53,850 nt of DNA from positions 1 through 53,850 of the forward strand of contig CAIMMM010000172.1 in NCBI GenBank assembly GCA_903842575.1, given 5' to 3'. Shown in pieces: positions 43,791-51,710 of this stretch (its first letter is position 1; each line of letters starts with the position of its first letter). Both the position numbers and the translations under genes were made by a program. The DNA comes from an uncultured Bacteroidota bacterium. Its GTDB lineage: Bacteria; Bacteroidota; Bacteroidia; Flavobacteriales; Flavobacteriaceae. Under the pieces are notes generated by a model. The model had not been told where the DNA came from. It did not search any database and saw only the letters and a list, made by a program, of their open reading frames with translations.

Positions 43791-44082
43791 TTAATAGCCT
43801 ATTGCTTTATCATCACCACAATAATCGGCTCCGCCTTCCAATTTCCCATTAGGTAAAGTTAAAATAGCATCTACTTTTCCTTTGATTTTGCTTTTTTTTC
43901 AAGAATGCTATATCCTTTAAGTTTTAGATTTTCCAAACTAGAATTAGAAAAAGAATTGGGTTCAAAAAGCACTTCGTCTGGTAGCCATTGCTTTAGAAGT
44001 TACTAGGGCTTTTGGTCTAGGTTGCTCTTGTGCATAATAAGGAGAGAGAAAGAAAACCTAAAAGGAAATAGAATCGTTTCAT
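43791..44082 (-). pseudogene. Remnant of gamma-glutamyltransferase (ggt): two ends joined, frameshifted
   Basis: Read on the minus strand from the ATG at 44082, the sequence encodes a signal-peptide start (MKRFYFLLGFLSL), then AQEQPRPKALVTSKAM in a shifted frame. It passes directly to QWLPDEVLFEP, the block near the end of GGT. After another frame change in an A-tract it continues [20 protein letters not shown] and ends [13 protein letters not shown], the GGT C-terminus. About 480 central codons, including the catalytic Thr, are absent. The ATG overlaps the stop of acpH (ATGA), so it was the next gene of that operon. The rest of the gap (43709-43790) holds nothing else recognisable. Confidence 0.86.
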
Positions 44083-44663
44083 AATATTGCTAATTTTTCT
44101 TTGCAATGTGCTCGTAATTCTTCAAAAAACAAGGTGAATTCTTCTTCAAATTCAGTGTAGTATTGTTGTAATTCTTTGGTAGCAGTTTTCATATTGCCTT
44201 GGTTCTTTGTGCGATGATCCATTTGAAACAAAATCATACCAATTCCCGCAACTGTAGCATATGAAACCAACCAGTTTCTTTCAGTCATATAGGGCATCAT
44301 GCCTTTGGTTTTTTCCGTGGTGATATCATAATGAGTTTCCAAACTTTTATAAAAATTAGCCGCAAAATCTTCTAAGGGTTCATCGGAATAGTTTGCCCAA
44401 TTTTTTGCCAAAAAATGATCGTAAAATATATCTATAACCACACCCGAATAGTGACCGTAATTTTCATGCAAGCGATGTTTGCTTTGTCTAAAAATAGGAT
44501 GTGCATCTGTGAAAGTGTCAATAGCTCTATGCAATAAAATTCCTTTCATCACTTCTTTTGGAAATTTTAAATAGTCATGCCCCCGAATTCCGTCGGCCAT
44601 AAAATTTCCGATTTTTATCAAATCGTTGTCGCCGGAAAGATAGATGTGTGCTAGGAAATTCAT
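44079..44663 (-). CDS. acpH: Acyl carrier protein phosphodiesterase (AcpH, DUF479)
   Basis: 194 residues. The DUF479 metal-binding pattern is present: MNFLAHIYLS, NFMADGIRGHDY, LLHRAIDTFTDAHP, and IDIFYDHFLAKNW, with the expected His and Asp residues. It removes the 4'-phosphopantetheine arm from holo-ACP. The -7 box variant TAAATTAG (44668-44675) ends 4 nt before the ATG. Its TGA overlaps the ATG of the ggt remnant, so ggt was once cotranslated. Divergent from glmM. Confidence 0.9.
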   Translation of the reverse strand: MNFLAHIYLSGDNDLIKIGNFMADGIRGHDYLKFPKEVMKGILLHRAIDTFTDAHPIFRQSKHRLHENYGHYSGVVIDIFYDHFLAKNWANYSDEPLEDFAANFYKSLETHYDITTEKTKGMMPYMTERNWLVSYATVAGIGMILFQMDHRTKNQGNMKTATKELQQYYTEFEEEFTLFFEELRAHCKEKLAIL

Positions 44664-44667
44664 TCGC

Positions 44668-44675
44668 CTAATTTA
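44668..44675 (-). promoter_or_regulatory. -7 box variant of acpH, 4 nt before the ATG
   Basis: The minus strand reads TAAATTAG, one mismatch to TAnnTTTG, then GCGA and ATG. It fits the same 4-nt spacing seen in four other genes and is part of a palindrome, CCTAAATTAGG. Confidence 0.5.
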
Positions 44676-44677
44676 GG

Positions 44678-44709
44678 AATTATAAATTATAAATTTTGAA
44701 TTATAAATT
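44678..44709. repeat. Two direct copies of AATTATAAATT
   Basis: AATTATAAATT occurs at 44678-44688 and 44699-44709 between acpH and glmM. The second copy contains the start of the TTG at 44708-44710 used as the glmM -33 element. Confidence 0.5.
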
Positions 44710-44732
44710 GGAATTAAAAAATCTCAATTCTC

Positions 44733-44740
44733 TATATTTG
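44733..44740 (+). promoter_or_regulatory. Promoter of glmM (-33 TTG, -7 TATATTTG)
   Basis: TTG at 44708-44710 and TATATTTG at 44733-44740 are 22 nt apart, fitting the Bacteroidetes TTG/TAnnTTTG layout. The ATG is 42 nt further on. This is the most complete promoter in the window. Confidence 0.68.
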
Positions 44741-44782
44741 TATGCTTTTTAAATTTAACATTGAAAATTCAAAATAAATATA

Positions 44783-46171
44783 ATGACCTTAATCAAATCT
44801 ATATCAGGAATTCGAGGTACCATTGGAGGTAAAGTAGGTGATAATCTAACGCCTGTGGATGCAGTGAAATTTGCTTCGGCCTATGGTACTTTTCTAAAGC
44901 AAAACTCATCCAAAACAAAATTAAAAGTAGTTATTGGTCGTGATGCTCGTATTTCTGGACCTATGATTCATAATTTAGTAATGAATACTTTGTTAGGATT
45001 GGGTATTGATGTTATCGATTTGGGTTTGTCCACAACACCAACAGTAGAAATTGCAGTGCCCATGGAAAAAGCGGATGGCGGTATTATTTTAACGGCTTCG
45101 CACAATCCAAAGCAATGGAATGCACTAAAATTATTAAACGAAAAAGGAGAGTTTTTAAGTGGTGCCAACGGTGAAATAATTTTAGAAATTGCCGAAGCGG
45201 AAGCTTTCGATTTTTCGGAAGTGGATGATTTGGGTGAAATTACTATCAACGATTCGTATATGGACATTCACATAGACGAAGTTTTGGATTTGCCTTTGGT
45301 AGATGCAGAAGCGGTTGCCAAACGAAAATTCAAAGTAGTGGTTGACGGTGTGAATTCTTCGGGAGGGATTATTATTCCCAATTTGTTGGAGCAAATGGGC
45401 GTGGAAGTAGTGAAATTGTATTGCGAGCCCAACGGGCATTTTCCACATAATCCCGAGCCTTTAAAAGAACACTTGGGTGGTATTTGTAAGTTGGTTTTGG
45501 AAGAAAAAGCCGATTTTGGAATTGTAGTGGATCCCGATGTGGACCGATTGGCGTTCATTTCCAACGATGGCGAAATGTTTGGTGAAGAGTATACTTTGGT
45601 GGCTTGCGCCGATTATGTGTTGAGTAAAACACCAGGAAATACCGTTTCCAACATGTCATCTTCCCGAGCTTTACGCGATATTACCAACAAACACAACGGA
45701 AGTTATCAAGCGAGTGCGGTTGGCGAAGTAAATGTTGTGGAATTAATGAAAAAAACCAATGCTATTATTGGTGGAGAAGGTAACGGCGGAATCATTTATC
45801 CTGAACTGCATTATGGAAGAGATAGTTTGGTAGGCGTGGCGTTGTTCTTGACGTATTTGGCAAACCAAAACAAAACCGTTGCCGAATTGCGCGCTTCGTA
45901 TCCACAATATTACATGAGCAAAAATAAAATTGAGTTAACGCCCCAAATTGATGTTGACGCGATTTTGGTTGCGATGACAGAGAAATACAAAAACGAAAAT
46001 ATCACGTCTATTGACGGCGTAAAAATAGACTTTGCTACCGATTGGGTGCATTTAAGAAAGTCCAATACCGAACCGATTATTCGAATTTATACCGAAGCAC
46101 CAACACAAGCACAAGCGGATACTTTGGCTTTACGAATTATAGGTGAGATAAAGGTTGTTGCTGGTATTTAA
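44783..46171 (+). CDS. glmM: Phosphoglucosamine mutase
   Basis: 462 residues. The active-site phosphoserine S106 is in TASHNPKQWNALK, the metal loop is DPDVDR, and the sugar-binding GEGNGG and phosphate-binding RKSNTEP motifs are intact. It interconverts glucosamine-6-phosphate and glucosamine-1-phosphate for peptidoglycan and lipopolysaccharide synthesis. Phosphomannomutase/phosphoglucomutase activity is an alternative, since all three share the fold. The gene is monocistronic with a good promoter and converges on the DUF885 pair with 18 nt between stops. Confidence 0.9.
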   Translation: MTLIKSISGIRGTIGGKVGDNLTPVDAVKFASAYGTFLKQNSSKTKLKVVIGRDARISGPMIHNLVMNTLLGLGIDVIDLGLSTTPTVEIAVPMEKADGGIILTASHNPKQWNALKLLNEKGEFLSGANGEIILEIAEAEAFDFSEVDDLGEITINDSYMDIHIDEVLDLPLVDAEAVAKRKFKVVVDGVNSSGGIIIPNLLEQMGVEVVKLYCEPNGHFPHNPEPLKEHLGGICKLVLEEKADFGIVVDPDVDRLAFISNDGEMFGEEYTLVACADYVLSKTPGNTVSNMSSSRALRDITNKHNGSYQASAVGEVNVVELMKKTNAIIGGEGNGGIIYPELHYGRDSLVGVALFLTYLANQNKTVAELRASYPQYYMSKNKIELTPQIDVDAILVAMTEKYKNENITSIDGVKIDFATDWVHLRKSNTEPIIRIYTEAPTQAQADTLALRIIGEIKVVAGI

Positions 46172-46189
46172 GCTAAACTTTTTGAATGG

Positions 46190-47995
46190 TTATTTATTTT
46201 TTACCGAAACAATCCATTCATTGATATGATTTTCCAAGATATCCAATGGAATAGCGCCATTTTCCAAAACGGCATCGTGAAATGCTCGGATATCAAATTT
46301 TTCACCTAGTTCGGCAGTGGCTTTTTTGCGTAATTCTTTGATTTTTAATTCACCTATTTTGTAGGCCAATGCTTGTCCGGGCCAAGTAATATAACGATCA
46401 ATTTCAACCGTAATGTCGTGTTCGTTTTTAGCAGAATTGGCTTTGAAGTAATCAATTGCTTGTTGTCTTGTCCAGCCCATACCATGAATTCCAGTATCGA
46501 CCACAAGCCTTATAGCACGCCACATTTCATAGGTGAGTTGTCCAAATTTTGAATAATTGTCTTTGTACAATCCCAATTCTGGACCTAGGCTTTCGGAATA
46601 CAATCCCCAGCCTTCAACAAAGGCTGTATAGGAACTGTTTTTTCTGATTTCGGGAACATTTTCCAATTCTTGTCCTAAAGCAATTTGAAGGTGATGACCA
46701 GGAACTGCTTCATGTGCTGTAAGGGCTTCCATTTCCCATTTTGGACGTGTATTTAAAGCATATGTATTGGCATAAAAATTTCCTGATCTTCCAGCTTCTG
46801 GAGAACCCTGATTGTAGTATGCAGTGGTTTGAAATTTTTCGTCATAGGATGGAATGGCAACTACACCATAAGTTAGGCGGGGTAATTTTCCAAATAGTTT
46901 TGGTAATTCGGGGTCAATTCTTTTACAAATAACACGATAAGCATCCAAAAGTTGTTCTCCCGTTTCATAATAAAATTGAGGATCCGTTTTAAGAAATACA
47001 CCAAATTCTTCAAAGGTTCCCTTGAATCCAATGGCTTGTATAAGCGTTTCCATTTCTTCTCGTATGCGTTTCACCTCACTAAGCCCAATAGCATGTATTT
47101 CTTGGTAAGTGAGTTTTGTTGTGGTTTGTTGCTGAATATTATAGTTGTACCAATTGGCACCATTCGGTAAATCACTCAAACCATAGGTTGCTCTAGATTT
47201 TGGGATATAGATTTTTTCAAGATAATCCTTCATTTTTTTTAAGGCAGGATTCACTTTTTCTACAATCGTTTTTATTGCCAAATCGTTCATTACTTTCTTT
47301 TTCTCTGGTGAAAGAGTGGCTGTATATTTTTTGTAACCATCAATAAAATTACTTTTCGAAGCATCCGAAGCTATTAGATTTTGGATTTGTTCAGGAACCC
47401 CTAGAAGCGAATTTCTAGAAGGCGTGATTTTTTTTAGTAAACCTTCCTCCATTAAAACTTGATATTGATCTAACAATACTGGAATTTTATCCAATCGTTT
47501 GAGTAAATCGTTGGCCTCTTTTTCATTCTTAATTGGAGTATAAGTAACCGTTTGAATAATTTGTTGATGGGCGCCGCTCATTTGGTTAATAGGTATCAAT
47601 TCCCCAGGAAATTGTTCCCCATATTTGGCATCATTCAATTGGGTTTTTAATAAATCATAGTTCAACTGCCCTTCTTTATCCAGCTTTTCTCTGTTAATTT
47701 TTGCTATCGCATCTACAAATGAAGTAGTTTCGGTTTTACGTCTATTGATAGCTTCTTTAGACCAATCTGTCCAACGTGTGTTATCGGTAGGTTTGCCTAA
47801 AAAAACGCCAGATTCGGGAAAAGTGGCAAGTTGGTAATCAAAATAAATTTGATATAACAAATTAAGTTTTTCATTTTCCGATTTATCTTTATTATCTATT
47901 GGAAAGATTTTTAGTTTTGTGTCAATATCATTTTGTGCGAATGTTGCACTAAATGAAATTAGAAGTAAAAAAAATAAAACGACTTTTTGTTTCAT
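46190..47995 (-). CDS. DUF885 family secreted metallopeptidase
   Basis: 601 residues from the ATG at 47995 (MKQKVVLFFLLLISFSATFAQ, a Sec signal peptide). The zinc motif is HEAVPGHH (HExxPGH form), with a downstream Glu in AFVEGWGLYSE. DUF885 proteins are predicted peptidases related to oligopeptidases, and few have been tested. The frame is open seven codons upstream without a signal-peptide start. It follows a paralogue by 31 nt, so the two form an operon. Confidence 0.88.
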   Translation of the reverse strand: MKQKVVLFFLLLISFSATFAQNDIDTKLKIFPIDNKDKSENEKLNLLYQIYFDYQLATFPESGVFLGKPTDNTRWTDWSKEAINRRKTETTSFVDAIAKINREKLDKEGQLNYDLLKTQLNDAKYGEQFPGELIPINQMSGAHQQIIQTVTYTPIKNEKEANDLLKRLDKIPVLLDQYQVLMEEGLLKKITPSRNSLLGVPEQIQNLIASDASKSNFIDGYKKYTATLSPEKKKVMNDLAIKTIVEKVNPALKKMKDYLEKIYIPKSRATYGLSDLPNGANWYNYNIQQQTTTKLTYQEIHAIGLSEVKRIREEMETLIQAIGFKGTFEEFGVFLKTDPQFYYETGEQLLDAYRVICKRIDPELPKLFGKLPRLTYGVVAIPSYDEKFQTTAYYNQGSPEAGRSGNFYANTYALNTRPKWEMEALTAHEAVPGHHLQIALGQELENVPEIRKNSSYTAFVEGWGLYSESLGPELGLYKDNYSKFGQLTYEMWRAIRLVVDTGIHGMGWTRQQAIDYFKANSAKNEHDITVEIDRYITWPGQALAYKIGELKIKELRKKATAELGEKFDIRAFHDAVLENGAIPLDILENHINEWIVSVKNK

Positions 47996-48026
47996 AATGT
48001 TATTGTTGAAAATCAATTGGATTAGA

Positions 48027-49781
48027 TTACAAAATTTTCTTCCATTCTTTTTTGTCTTTCAATAGCAATTCTCTCATAATTTGAATAGGAGGCATGCCAT
48101 TATCCATCATAGCATCATTGAATTTTTGTAAGCTATAATTTTCACCTTCTTGTTTTTTATAATCTTCACGTAGTTTTAGGATTTGTAATTTTCCTAAAGT
48201 ATAAAACAAATACCCAGGATCGTATGTGCCACGAAGCGCTTCTTGTCGAGAAGGCTTGTCCCCTTGGTACCAATTTTCCATAAAGAATTTAGTAGCTTCA
48301 TCCACGTTCATGCCTTGGCAATGTGTTTTAATGGAAACACACAAACGACAGATACGCAATAAAGCATCACCTGATTGCGCCAAGCGGTATTTTGCAGCTT
48401 TAATTGGGTCGCCCGTATTGCCATAACCAGCATCTACCAACATTTTTTCGGTGTAATGCGCCCAACCTTCAACGAAAGCATAACTGTTAAAAATCTTTTG
48501 AATCTTAGAAGCATCGGAAGCATTCAAATGCAAAAATTGCGTGTAATGTCCTGGATAAGCCTCATGAATAGAGACCACATCGGTAGTATAAAAATTAAAG
48601 GATGCCAACCAATCTTCTTGTTGTTTTGGGGTCCATTTTGGATCTACAGGCGTGATATAATAATAAGCTTCGGTAGCTTTGGTTTCAAAAGGCCCAGGGG
48701 TATCCATAGATGCAGTGCTGGTAGCACGAGCATAAGAAGGCGTTTCTTCCACTTTCACACGAACTTCGGAAGGCATAGTTACTATTTTCTTGTCAACCAA
48801 AAATTGGCGAATAGCTTCTAGATTTTTTTTAGAATCTGGAATTAAATTTTGAGCCGTTGGATGTTCTTTTTGCATTTCATTATAAACATCAATTGGTTTT
48901 TTATTGGGGTTAATAATTTTTGCAGCGGCATTGAAGGAAGCTTGTTCTTTTTGCAATTCTTTTATTCCGATAGCTAAAATTTCATCGGAGGTCATGGTAA
49001 TTCCTTCTCCATGAAGCAACATTTTTTGATAATTATCCTTTCCTATAGCATAATCATTGTTGGCTTTCGGTAATTTTTCTTTTTCCAAAAATGTCGCAAA
49101 TTCATTTATAGCATCGATTGCTTTTTTATTGGCAATAGTAAATTCCTTCATTAACGATTCGTTTTTCACCTCTTTTAAGGCTACCAATAAATCATTTCCA
49201 AGGAAGGATGCTGAACCTCTTGCTATTTCTATGGCTAGTTGTGTATGTGGAATTGCCAAGGTATCCTGTAAATTGGCTTTGGCATCTTCGTACAATTTTG
49301 GCACTTTATTTTCGATGGCAATTATCGATTTTAATTGTTGTTCTAAGGGTGCGAAATTGCGTTTGATATAAATATTTACATCAACAGCTCCGGCATAGGT
49401 CATTGGGTTTTTGGTATAGGGTTTCAAATCTTCAAAAGTGAATATTTCATACTTGATGCTGGAACGTAACATTTTCCAATCGTAATATTTTTTGGTGCCT
49501 AAAGAAGCGGAGTCTATTTCGGAAAGTTTGGTGTCATAATTTTTTAAACGGGCTAATTCTTCGGCAAGTGAAGCCTTACTGTAATCGGCTAATTTTCCAT
49601 CATATTCATGAAAACCCAGAGAAACTCCAGTTTGTGGTCGCCAATTCAAGTATCCTTTAATATAATCTTCCGATACTTTGTCAAAAGCACTGTCTCCTGA
49701 AGCGGTAACATCCTTTTTAGTTTTGTTACAACTAACTAATAATAAGGTTAAAACGAATAAGGATAGGATTATTTTTTTCAT
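48027..49781 (-). CDS. DUF885 family metallopeptidase, lipoprotein form
   Basis: 584 residues. The signal peptide ends in a lipobox, LLLVS-C18, followed by NKTKKD. The zinc motif is HEAYPGHY and the downstream Glu is in SYAFVEGWAHYTEK. It shares the general fold and motifs of the gene at 46190-47995, but the sequences have diverged widely, so the pair is an old duplication. Being lipid-anchored while its neighbour is soluble, the two probably act at different sites of the envelope. A 13-bp inverted repeat lies over its promoter. Confidence 0.88.
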   Translation of the reverse strand: MKKIILSLFVLTLLLVSCNKTKKDVTASGDSAFDKVSEDYIKGYLNWRPQTGVSLGFHEYDGKLADYSKASLAEELARLKNYDTKLSEIDSASLGTKKYYDWKMLRSSIKYEIFTFEDLKPYTKNPMTYAGAVDVNIYIKRNFAPLEQQLKSIIAIENKVPKLYEDAKANLQDTLAIPHTQLAIEIARGSASFLGNDLLVALKEVKNESLMKEFTIANKKAIDAINEFATFLEKEKLPKANNDYAIGKDNYQKMLLHGEGITMTSDEILAIGIKELQKEQASFNAAAKIINPNKKPIDVYNEMQKEHPTAQNLIPDSKKNLEAIRQFLVDKKIVTMPSEVRVKVEETPSYARATSTASMDTPGPFETKATEAYYYITPVDPKWTPKQQEDWLASFNFYTTDVVSIHEAYPGHYTQFLHLNASDASKIQKIFNSYAFVEGWAHYTEKMLVDAGYGNTGDPIKAAKYRLAQSGDALLRICRLCVSIKTHCQGMNVDEATKFFMENWYQGDKPSRQEALRGTYDPGYLFYTLGKLQILKLREDYKKQEGENYSLQKFNDAMMDNGMPPIQIMRELLLKDKKEWKKIL

Positions 49782-49791
49782 TGATTTACAA

Positions 49792-49825
49792 TTTTAACTA
49801 AATTAGATTCCAAATTTAGTTAAAA
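49792..49825. promoter_or_regulatory. 13-bp inverted repeat over the DUF885 promoter (possible operator)
   Basis: TTTTAACTAAATT (49792-49804), spacer AGATTCCA, AATTTAGTTAAAA (49813-49825): a perfect 13-bp inverted repeat. It covers the -7 box of the DUF885 operon. It could bind a dimeric regulator or fold in the leader RNA. Confidence 0.5.
49811..49818 (-). promoter_or_regulatory. -7 box of the DUF885 operon
   Basis: The minus strand reads TAAATTTG, 29 nt before the ATG at 49781 and inside the inverted repeat 49792-49825. Confidence 0.58.
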
Positions 49826-49924
49826 AATCTTCTCCATCAACAATTCTAAAAATCCCGAAAAACCTTAAATCAAATTTTAAAATCCAAAATTAAACCTTAC
49901 TTTAGCACTTCATTTATAGCAGTA

Positions 49925-50782
49925 ATGATTTCAGAAAAACAATTCCATAAAGAACTTGATATTATCATACAAAATGGCATCCGAGAAGATATTGGACCCG
50001 GCGATTATAGCTCGTTGGCTTGTGTTCCAGAAACAGCAATCGGTAAAGCAAAATTACTAGTAAAAGACAAGGGAATTATTGCAGGAGTAGCTTTTGCCAA
50101 AATGATTTTTGAAAATGTAGATCCAACATTGAAAATAACAACTTTCATCAATGATGGAGAAATGGTGAAAAACGGAGATGTAGTTTTTCATGTTTCGGGT
50201 AGCTCGCAATCCATTCTGAAAGCAGAACGCTTGGTCTTGAATTCCATGCAACGCATGTCCGCCATAGCTACAAAAACCAACCAATACGTAAAACTTCTTG
50301 AAGGAACAAACACCAAGATTTTGGACACTCGAAAAACCACACCCGGTTTTCGTGCGTGTGAGAAATGGGCTGTCAAAATTGGAGGAGGGGAAAACCATCG
50401 ATTTGCCTTGTATGATATGATTATGCTCAAAGACAATCACAACGATTTTGCAGATGGCATTACAATAGCTATTAATAAAACCAAAGAATATTTAAAGCTC
50501 CATCATTTAGACTTGAAAATAATTGTAGAAGCTAGAAACCTTGATGAAATAAAAGAAATTCTTCAGAACGAAGGTGTTTACCGAATACTAATTGACAATT
50601 TTAATTTTGATGACACCAAAAAAGCAGTAGCATTGATTGGTGGCAAATGCCTCACAGAATCATCGGGAAACATTAATGAAAAAACAATCCGACAATATGC
50701 CGAATGTGGTGTTAACTACATTTCATCGGGTGCGTTAACGCATTCCGTTTACAATATGGATTTAAGTTTAAAAGCCATTTAA
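49925..50782 (+). CDS. nadC: Nicotinate-nucleotide pyrophosphorylase
   Basis: 285 residues, normal length. The quinolinate phosphoribosyltransferase landmarks are present: REDIGPGDYSS near the start, NSMQRMSAIAT, DTRKTTPGFRACEKWAV, and the C-terminal SSGNINEKTIRQYAECGV and ISSGALTHS. It makes nicotinate mononucleotide from quinolinate and PRPP in NAD synthesis. It heads the nadC-yihY-priA unit. The best upstream promoter match is TACTTTAG (49898-49905), one mismatch. Confidence 0.95.
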   Translation: MISEKQFHKELDIIIQNGIREDIGPGDYSSLACVPETAIGKAKLLVKDKGIIAGVAFAKMIFENVDPTLKITTFINDGEMVKNGDVVFHVSGSSQSILKAERLVLNSMQRMSAIATKTNQYVKLLEGTNTKILDTRKTTPGFRACEKWAVKIGGGENHRFALYDMIMLKDNHNDFADGITIAINKTKEYLKLHHLDLKIIVEARNLDEIKEILQNEGVYRILIDNFNFDDTKKAVALIGGKCLTESSGNINEKTIRQYAECGVNYISSGALTHSVYNMDLSLKAI

Positions 50783-50786
50783 AAAT

Positions 50787-51710
50787 ATGTCAATAGAAAT
50801 AGAACAAAAACTCGGGAGAATTCCAGTAGTAAAACAACTAGTCTTCTTATTAAAAAAAATAAAACCTTCTTGGTTACAAGGACTTTCATTTTATGATTTA
50901 ATTGAGCTTTACATCATTGGAATAGTTGAAGGCGCTATATCTTATAGGGCTGCAGCTATTGCTTTTAGTTTTTTCATGGCGCTGTTTCCTTTCGCATTAT
51001 TTATTTTAAATCTCATCCCTTATATCCCGATACCTGGATTTCAAGATGATTTTTTAGGATTTGTTCATCAAAGTGTGCCACCAACAACCTATAATGCTAT
51101 TTCAAAAATAATCAATGATATTTTACACAATAGCCACAGTGGACTAATTTCTACTGGTTTTTTGATGGCAATTTTATTGATGACCAATGGTGTGAATGCT
51201 ATTCTTGGCGGATTTGAAAGTTCGCATCATATTACATTAAAAAGGAAATTTTTTAAACAGTATTTTGTTGCTTTGGCGCTTTCCATTTTATTGTCATTAG
51301 TACTTATAATTACTGTGGCATCCATCGTAATATTTGAGGTTATCATTCAAAAAACAAAAATTCAAGATGTGCTTTCAGAAAATATTCCACTGATAGAAAT
51401 GGGGAGATATGTTTTTGTATTATTAATGATTTTAATTACAACTTCATTACTTTTTAAATTTGGAGTAAAGAGGTATTCGGAAAGATCTTTCATTTCCATA
51501 GGTTCGGTATTTACTACCATTTTAATAATTATTTCCTCCTATTTTTTTGGAATTTGGGTCCTAAAATTTTCAAAATACAATGAGCTTTATGGTTCAATAG
51601 GAACTTTGCTTGTCATCATGTTTAACATTTGGATTAACAGTATGATTTTGCTTTTAGGATTCGATTTAAATGCAACCATTCATAGGTTACGAATTCAAAA
51701 TAAAGAATAA
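50787..51710 (+). CDS. YihY/BrkB-family membrane protein
   Basis: 307 residues with about six membrane helices. The first helix ISYRAAAIAFSFFMALFPFAL is the family hallmark. The conserved FGVKRYSERSF segment and a short basic C-terminus (RLRIQNKE) follow. Earlier claims of ribonuclease activity for this family were corrected; the role in the envelope is unknown. It starts 4 nt after nadC, and its TAA overlaps the ATG of priA. Confidence 0.88.
   Translation: MSIEIEQKLGRIPVVKQLVFLLKKIKPSWLQGLSFYDLIELYIIGIVEGAISYRAAAIAFSFFMALFPFALFILNLIPYIPIPGFQDDFLGFVHQSVPPTTYNAISKIINDILHNSHSGLISTGFLMAILLMTNGVNAILGGFESSHHITLKRKFFKQYFVALALSILLSLVLIITVASIVIFEVIIQKTKIQDVLSENIPLIEMGRYVFVLLMILITTSLLFKFGVKRYSERSFISIGSVFTTILIIISSYFFGIWVLKFSKYNELYGSIGTLLVIMFNIWINSMILLLGFDLNATIHRLRIQNKE

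Noticed and set aside
44678..44709. AATTATAAATT repeats as a replication origin or iteron array
   Set aside because: Only two copies, no DnaA-type boxes and no replication gene nearby; they fit promoter-region AT richness.
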